A stretch of 64,000 bases of DNA from Ketobacter alkanivorans (GTDB taxonomy: Bacteria > Pseudomonadota > Gammaproteobacteria > Pseudomonadales > Ketobacteraceae), in NCBI RefSeq assembly GCF_002863865.1, contig NZ_CP022684.1, forward strand, positions 4,159,990 to 4,223,989, given 5' to 3'. Positions 62,201 through 64,000 of the stretch are shown piece after piece. The position numbers were made by a program, and so were the translations under genes. Numbering within the stretch: the stretch's first letter is position 1; each line of letters opens with the position of its first letter. Below the pieces are notes generated by a model, which made no database searches, was not told where the DNA came from, and worked only from the letters and a program-made list of their open reading frames with translations.

Positions 62201-64000
62201 AATACCGCGCGCCAACACTTTGAGCATCGTGTAGCTGTTGTGGCGCCTGATGCTGCAGGTGCGGTAGATAAACTGAAACAAATTGCTGAAGGCGTTTCCG
62301 TAGCCGGCAGCTTTAAAGGTGAAGGTAGTGAGCCTGTCACAGGGCTGGCTTGGTTGTTCACCGGTCAGGGCTCACAGTATGCGGGCATGGCGAAAGAGTT
62401 GTATGACACCAACCCTGCATTCAAAGCGAATCTGGATAGTTGTGAAAAGCTGTTCGATCAGGAGACTGGTTCTTCCTTGCTGGAGCTGCTGTGGGGTGAT
62501 CGTTCAGAAGAGATCGATAACACGCAATATACCCAGCCTGCTATTTTTGCCTTGGAATATGCGCTGGCCCGTCATTGGCAGAGCCTGGGTGTTAAGCCTG
62601 CGGTTATGGTGGGTCACAGTGTTGGTGAGTATGCTGCTGCAGTTATCGCTGGCATCATGAGCCCTGAAGATGCCATGAAGCTGATCGTCGCTCGTGGCCG
62701 ATTGATGGTTGAGAAGTGCGAAACTGGCGATATGGCTGCTATCCTGACGGCTCAGGATAAAGTAGAAGCCTTGTTGGATGGAGTGACAGACGTACAGGTT
62801 GCTGCGTTCAATGCACCCGGTAACACGGTTGTGTCTGGTACCGCTGAAGGCATTGCTGCCATTATTGAGAAAGCGAAAGCTCAAGATATCGATGCGCGCT
62901 TACTCACTGTATCCCATGCGTTCCATTCCAATATGATGGAATCCATGTTGGCGGAGTTTAAAGCAGTAGCCGAAAGCATTGAATTCCAACCTGCCAAACT
63001 GGATATCGTTTCCACGGTCAGTGGTGCTCTCAATCAAGGCGAAATGTCTACCGCTGCTTACTGGGTTGATCACGTCAAGCGTCCAGTCAGCTTCGTTGCC
63101 GCTATAAACAAACTGCCAGAGCAAAAAGTTAATCTGTGTCTTGAGATCGGCCCCGGTTCTACTTTGACTGGTTTGGCTACTCAAATCCTGGGTACAGATA
63201 AGTGCCGCTTTGTACATACATTACGTGCCAAGCAGAACTCCGAACGTCAGTTTAACTTGGCTGTTGCTCAGATGTATGCCAATGGAGTCGATATCAAGTG
63301 GGCAGCCTTTGATGCTCCATTTGCCCGTCAACGTGTTGCGGCACCAAGCTATGCCTTCGACCGCAAGCGTTATTGGTTGGGTGACAACGATAACGGCATT
63401 GGCGCAGGTGGTGGCGGTGCGATGGGTGAGGTTACCGAAAACCTTCTTACCATGATGCACTCACCTATGAGTGATGATTATTACTTCGAGAATAACTTTG
63501 GAGTGGAGCATCCGTTTAACTTGGATGATCACCGACTCTACGAAGTAGTGGTTGCCCCTGGCGCATTCCATGTGGCAAACGCCATCCTCTGTGCTCGTGA
63601 TGTGTACGGCGAAAAGCCGGTGAAACTGGATGATGTGGTATTCCCTGAGCCATTCATTTTGGAAGAAGGGCAAAAGCGCCGTCTGCACTATGGCTTCAAG
63701 AAACTGTCTGATAAAGACAAGGATGATTATGAAGTTAAGGGCTTCAGCCGTGATGATAAGGCCGGTGAAAAAGACTGGACCATGCATGCCAGCATGAATG
63801 TGACTGCCTGTGACGGCCCTGATGCAACTCAGGTGCTGACACCGGAAGACATTGAACAAATTCAGGGCCGTTCCACGCATGCCTATGATGGTGATATGTT
63901 CTACGGCGAAATGTGGAAAGTGGGTTATCAACTGGGATCTCAGTTCCGTTGGATAGCGGGCTTCTGGCGTCGCCCTGGTGAGACTCTCACCAAGTTGCGC
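56210..64000 (+). CDS. Modular type I polyketide synthase, KS-AT-KR-ACP / KS-AT-DH... (runs off right edge)
   Basis: 2597 codons without a stop. Module 1: KS (about 36-455; Cys209 in DTACSSSLV, His344 in EAHGTGTPLGDP), AT (about 563-870; Ser657 in GHSIGEY, VSHAFHSP), KR (about 1140-1340; TYLVTGGLGGLG, WGSGGMAHYAAAN) and ACP (about 1425-1495; Ser1456 in GIDSIMALEIK). Module 2: KS (about 1513-1940; Cys1686), AT (about 2047-2340; Ser2137, VSHAFHS) and a DH-like hotdog domain from about 2415. Both ATs carry HAFH, predicting malonyl-CoA. The KR has the Trp of A-type enzymes. ATG 56210 follows GGGG. It would extend a FAAL-loaded acyl chain; later domains lie outside the window. Confidence 0.93.
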   Translation, partial: MSNNNSTDTAKLLKQALKELKRSKDSVQRLEKEKNEPIAVIGLGCRLPGGANSADKLWQLLENGDDAIVDMVDQRWVGDDFYDPDPEAVGKLYTKANGLVDDVDQFDADFFGIAPVEATLMEPQQRLLLETTWDSLEHAGIAPDSLMGSKTGVFVGICHMGYSHMQAQYGSLEDISPYNGTGNSHSVASGRLSYLLGLQGPSLSVDTACSSSLVAIHLAVQSLRKGESDMALAAGVNLILEPTTSMIFARAGMLSPDGRCKTFDGDANGYVRGEGCGTVVLKRLSDALRDGDNVLAVVRGSAVNQDGKSQGITAPNELAQEKVLRAALEDARVKPNEVSYVEAHGTGTPLGDPIELAALNTVYGKERTEKLVVGSIKTNMGHMEAAAGIAGFIKLVLSVHNQTIPKHLHFSKPNPYIDWSNIAIEVPTEQREWKAPVRIGGLSSFGFSGTNCHIIVEQAPIPSDINDEKPATQFAPELLTISAKSKDALQAYLTSYAEALSLPSVQGYDWNDVCFTAATGRNHFRHRATVLAGSAQEAADKLNGLLKNGDANGINITDVGTNPAKIAFMFTGQGAQFAGMGQDLYERFPVFKDALDKVAELMSAELDQPLLSIMWGDNTALLDETQYTQPAIFALQYALTQLWTSMGVQAACVTGHSIGEYAAAVYSGVMSVEDAVKMICARGRLMASECERGAMAAVFASADETRNVIETLDSVIDIAAVNGPRNCVISGEKPAVEQAVALLSDEKIKAKLLTVSHAFHSPMMQPMLDKFSKVVEQAKLKAPRIRFISSKTGKTATQDVKNAQYWVEHVRDAVLFLNAAQELGQQKIQACVEIGPGANLVKLAPQCIESAQPINYMHSVDREVQESSHFTEVVAGLHCSGASLNWKNLFVGGERKRVDLPTYPYQKHSYWVDKIRMGNYSKAAGMSFGRLLYNTDWFAAALSESKEADFDDVVVIGAAPAWLEVLKGKTSVLALDASADAESIKAAVAPLQAKAQEAGKVLPVLLVAPSMPAQLGDVAGAVHSQIHSVLATAKGIIAGSDSSNPARIWCVSENAYGKDNINLAAYPMLGFAKGFALEAGELWGGIVDLSGSAEDQGAALLAELCANAQEDVVKVEGTVRSVLRLGQDRLPSSSLIKLDSDATYLVTGGLGGLGLYVADALTRSGAKHLVLMSRRGNLESLDGDRAELVAKLKEQGVQISVANVDVADEAAVADLVGELAQAASPLKGIVHAAGISDIALAHEMTIEQWQQVTQAKLEGALNLHNATAKVDLDMFVVFSSIASVWGSGGMAHYAAANHFLDGLVDFRRSQGLAATGFNWGPWGGAGMATGDAAEEAERRGLKPFDPESAIELMTKAWTGGNAHQTVADVDWTRFREILEMRRPHPMFGTLGRNLAATSGVTGEKSAFFKALIPLETEERAEKIVGYLQELFGRVTGKAEGEAVDPEMPLMDLGIDSIMALEIKKQVEADTGQAMKATLIFDYPTINKIAEYFAVNLYGEESEAASVVAGMYHGEPIAIIGIGSKMPMAPNGPGDFWDLLKNGRCGINDEPSDRWDINQYLDKNEDAPGKTYTLSAGLIDDIESFDGKLFGIAPREIESMEPQQRLVLEASWGSLENAGYAPNSLNGTRTGVFVGVGANEYIRSCATGAREEDIMFIPTGNALNVIAGRVAFNLGLQGPTMTLDTACSSSAVAIHLASQSLRNGECDMALAGGVNAMVMPETFVALSKAHMLSKEGRCKTFDESADGYVRGEGVGILALKRLSDAERDGDNIVAVIKGSAINQDGRSSSLTAPNGPSQENVIRSALANAGLTVDDVDWVETHGTATPLGDPIEVQSLEAVYCTNRTSDNPLIISSVKTNVGHLESAAGVSSVMKAALSLQHGEIPPHLHFNKFNPHIAVDASKFTIPTESREWKAGERKRRVGISSFGFSGTNVHMILEEAPQRKEVINATERNSHVLTLSGKTEGAVLGLAKRYAEFLQNDNMNAKEAAFADIAFTANTARQHFEHRVAVVAPDAAGAVDKLKQIAEGVSVAGSFKGEGSEPVTGLAWLFTGQGSQYAGMAKELYDTNPAFKANLDSCEKLFDQETGSSLLELLWGDRSEEIDNTQYTQPAIFALEYALARHWQSLGVKPAVMVGHSVGEYAAAVIAGIMSPEDAMKLIVARGRLMVEKCETGDMAAILTAQDKVEALLDGVTDVQVAAFNAPGNTVVSGTAEGIAAIIEKAKAQDIDARLLTVSHAFHSNMMESMLAEFKAVAESIEFQPAKLDIVSTVSGALNQGEMSTAAYWVDHVKRPVSFVAAINKLPEQKVNLCLEIGPGSTLTGLATQILGTDKCRFVHTLRAKQNSERQFNLAVAQMYANGVDIKWAAFDAPFARQRVAAPSYAFDRKRYWLGDNDNGIGAGGGGAMGEVTENLLTMMHSPMSDDYYFENNFGVEHPFNLDDHRLYEVVVAPGAFHVANAILCARDVYGEKPVKLDDVVFPEPFILEEGQKRRLHYGFKKLSDKDKDDYEVKGFSRDDKAGEKDWTMHASMNVTACDGPDATQVLTPEDIEQIQGRSTHAYDGDMFYGEMWKVGYQLGSQFRWIAGFWRRPGETLTKLR
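62000..63200 (+). other. Malonyl-type acyltransferase domain of PKS module 2 with KS-AT linker
   Basis: Within the PKS. The segment starting WLFTGQGSQYAGMAKELYD (about 62346) leads to the active site GHSVGEYAAAV (Ser2137) and the specificity motif VSHAFHSNMMESML near 62905-62950. The equivalent in module 1 has VSHAFHSPMMQPML. HAFH at this position is associated with malonyl-CoA rather than methylmalonyl-CoA (usually YASH). Confidence 0.75.
63475..64000 (+). other. Dehydratase-like hotdog domain of PKS module 2 (partial)
   Basis: It begins near NFGVEHPFNLDDHRLYEVVVAP (63493-63560). The His-x-x-x position that normally reads HxxxGxxxxP has Glu in place of Gly (HRLYEVVVAP). A double hotdog fold continues (PVKLDDVVFPEPFILEEGQ) to the window edge. 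It may be a variant dehydratase; its second half and catalytic Asp are outside the window. Confidence 0.6.

Noticed and set aside
1..64000. CRISPR arrays, tRNA/rRNA genes, insertion sequences or prophage
   Set aside because: No direct-repeat arrays, tRNA-like cloverleafs, transposase or phage structural genes were recognised while reading both strands.

Overview
This window looks like chromosomal DNA of a marine-type gammaproteobacterium, perhaps related to the hydrocarbon- and lipid-using Oceanospirillales/Alcanivoracaceae. That placement is an inference from gene content: a wax ester synthase/DGAT, several acyltransferases, beta-oxidation accessory enzymes, an Old Yellow Enzyme, a P450, MMPL-type RND exporters, GlyGly-CTERM secretion and PilU. 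I saw no rRNA, tRNA, IS element, prophage or CRISPR array. Genes are dense, with many 1-11 nt overlaps.

Layout. 1-5 kb: a thioesterase fragment at the edge, an HSL-family esterase, YaeQ, a WS/DGAT wax ester synthase and a divergent acyltransferase (neutral lipid metabolism). 5.1-11.1 kb: a co-directional operon for the compatible solute glucosylglycerate, consisting of D-glycerate 3-kinase, glucosyl-3-phosphoglycerate phosphatase, GpgS synthase and a GH13_18 phosphorylase probably acting on glucosylglycerate. Together these can form a closed synthesis/recycling cycle. A BaiN/HI0933-like flavoprotein follows. 11.1-17.3 kb: an aromatic-catabolism cluster (TetR, a frameshifted MhpA-like flavin hydroxylase, extradiol dioxygenase, FAH-family hydrolase, CMD-family protein, Tat-type lipoprotein amidohydrolase). 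Related palindromes lie in both regulatory regions. 17.3-21.6 kb: RIO kinase, MDR oxidoreductase and a multi-TM PilZ protein.

21.6-30.5 kb: two minus-strand pairs (truncated haemoglobin + DUF3034 outer-membrane protein; GGDEF/EAL protein + cupredoxin-like protein) flank a plus-strand four-gene overlapping operon, DUF3348 - DUF802 (MotA/TolQ/ExbB-like with a long tail) - MotB/OmpA-like - DUF2894. The two central genes have the channel architecture of the Zorya defence stator ZorA/ZorB and of flagellar MotA/MotB, but there is no nuclease or helicase. This is my best candidate for an undescribed system.

30.6-46 kb: MMPL-type RND exporter, PpnP, Old Yellow Enzyme, a DUF481 protein whose Shine-Dalgarno lies in a strong hairpin, dienoyl-CoA isomerase, DUF2797 protein, a 43-aa membrane protein, a secreted subtilase, PilU, a TetR-controlled MFS-PlsC fusion, a lipase-like hydrolase and a CYTH phosphatase. 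46-64 kb: AraC regulator, cytochrome P450, GlyGly-CTERM subtilase, a second RND exporter, and a lipid-polyketide locus (type II thioesterase, possible decayed phosphopantetheinyl transferase, FAAL-ACP loading protein, and a modular type I PKS that runs off the right edge). The likely logic of that locus is FAAL activation of a fatty acid, PKS extension with malonyl units, and possibly export by the divergent RND protein.
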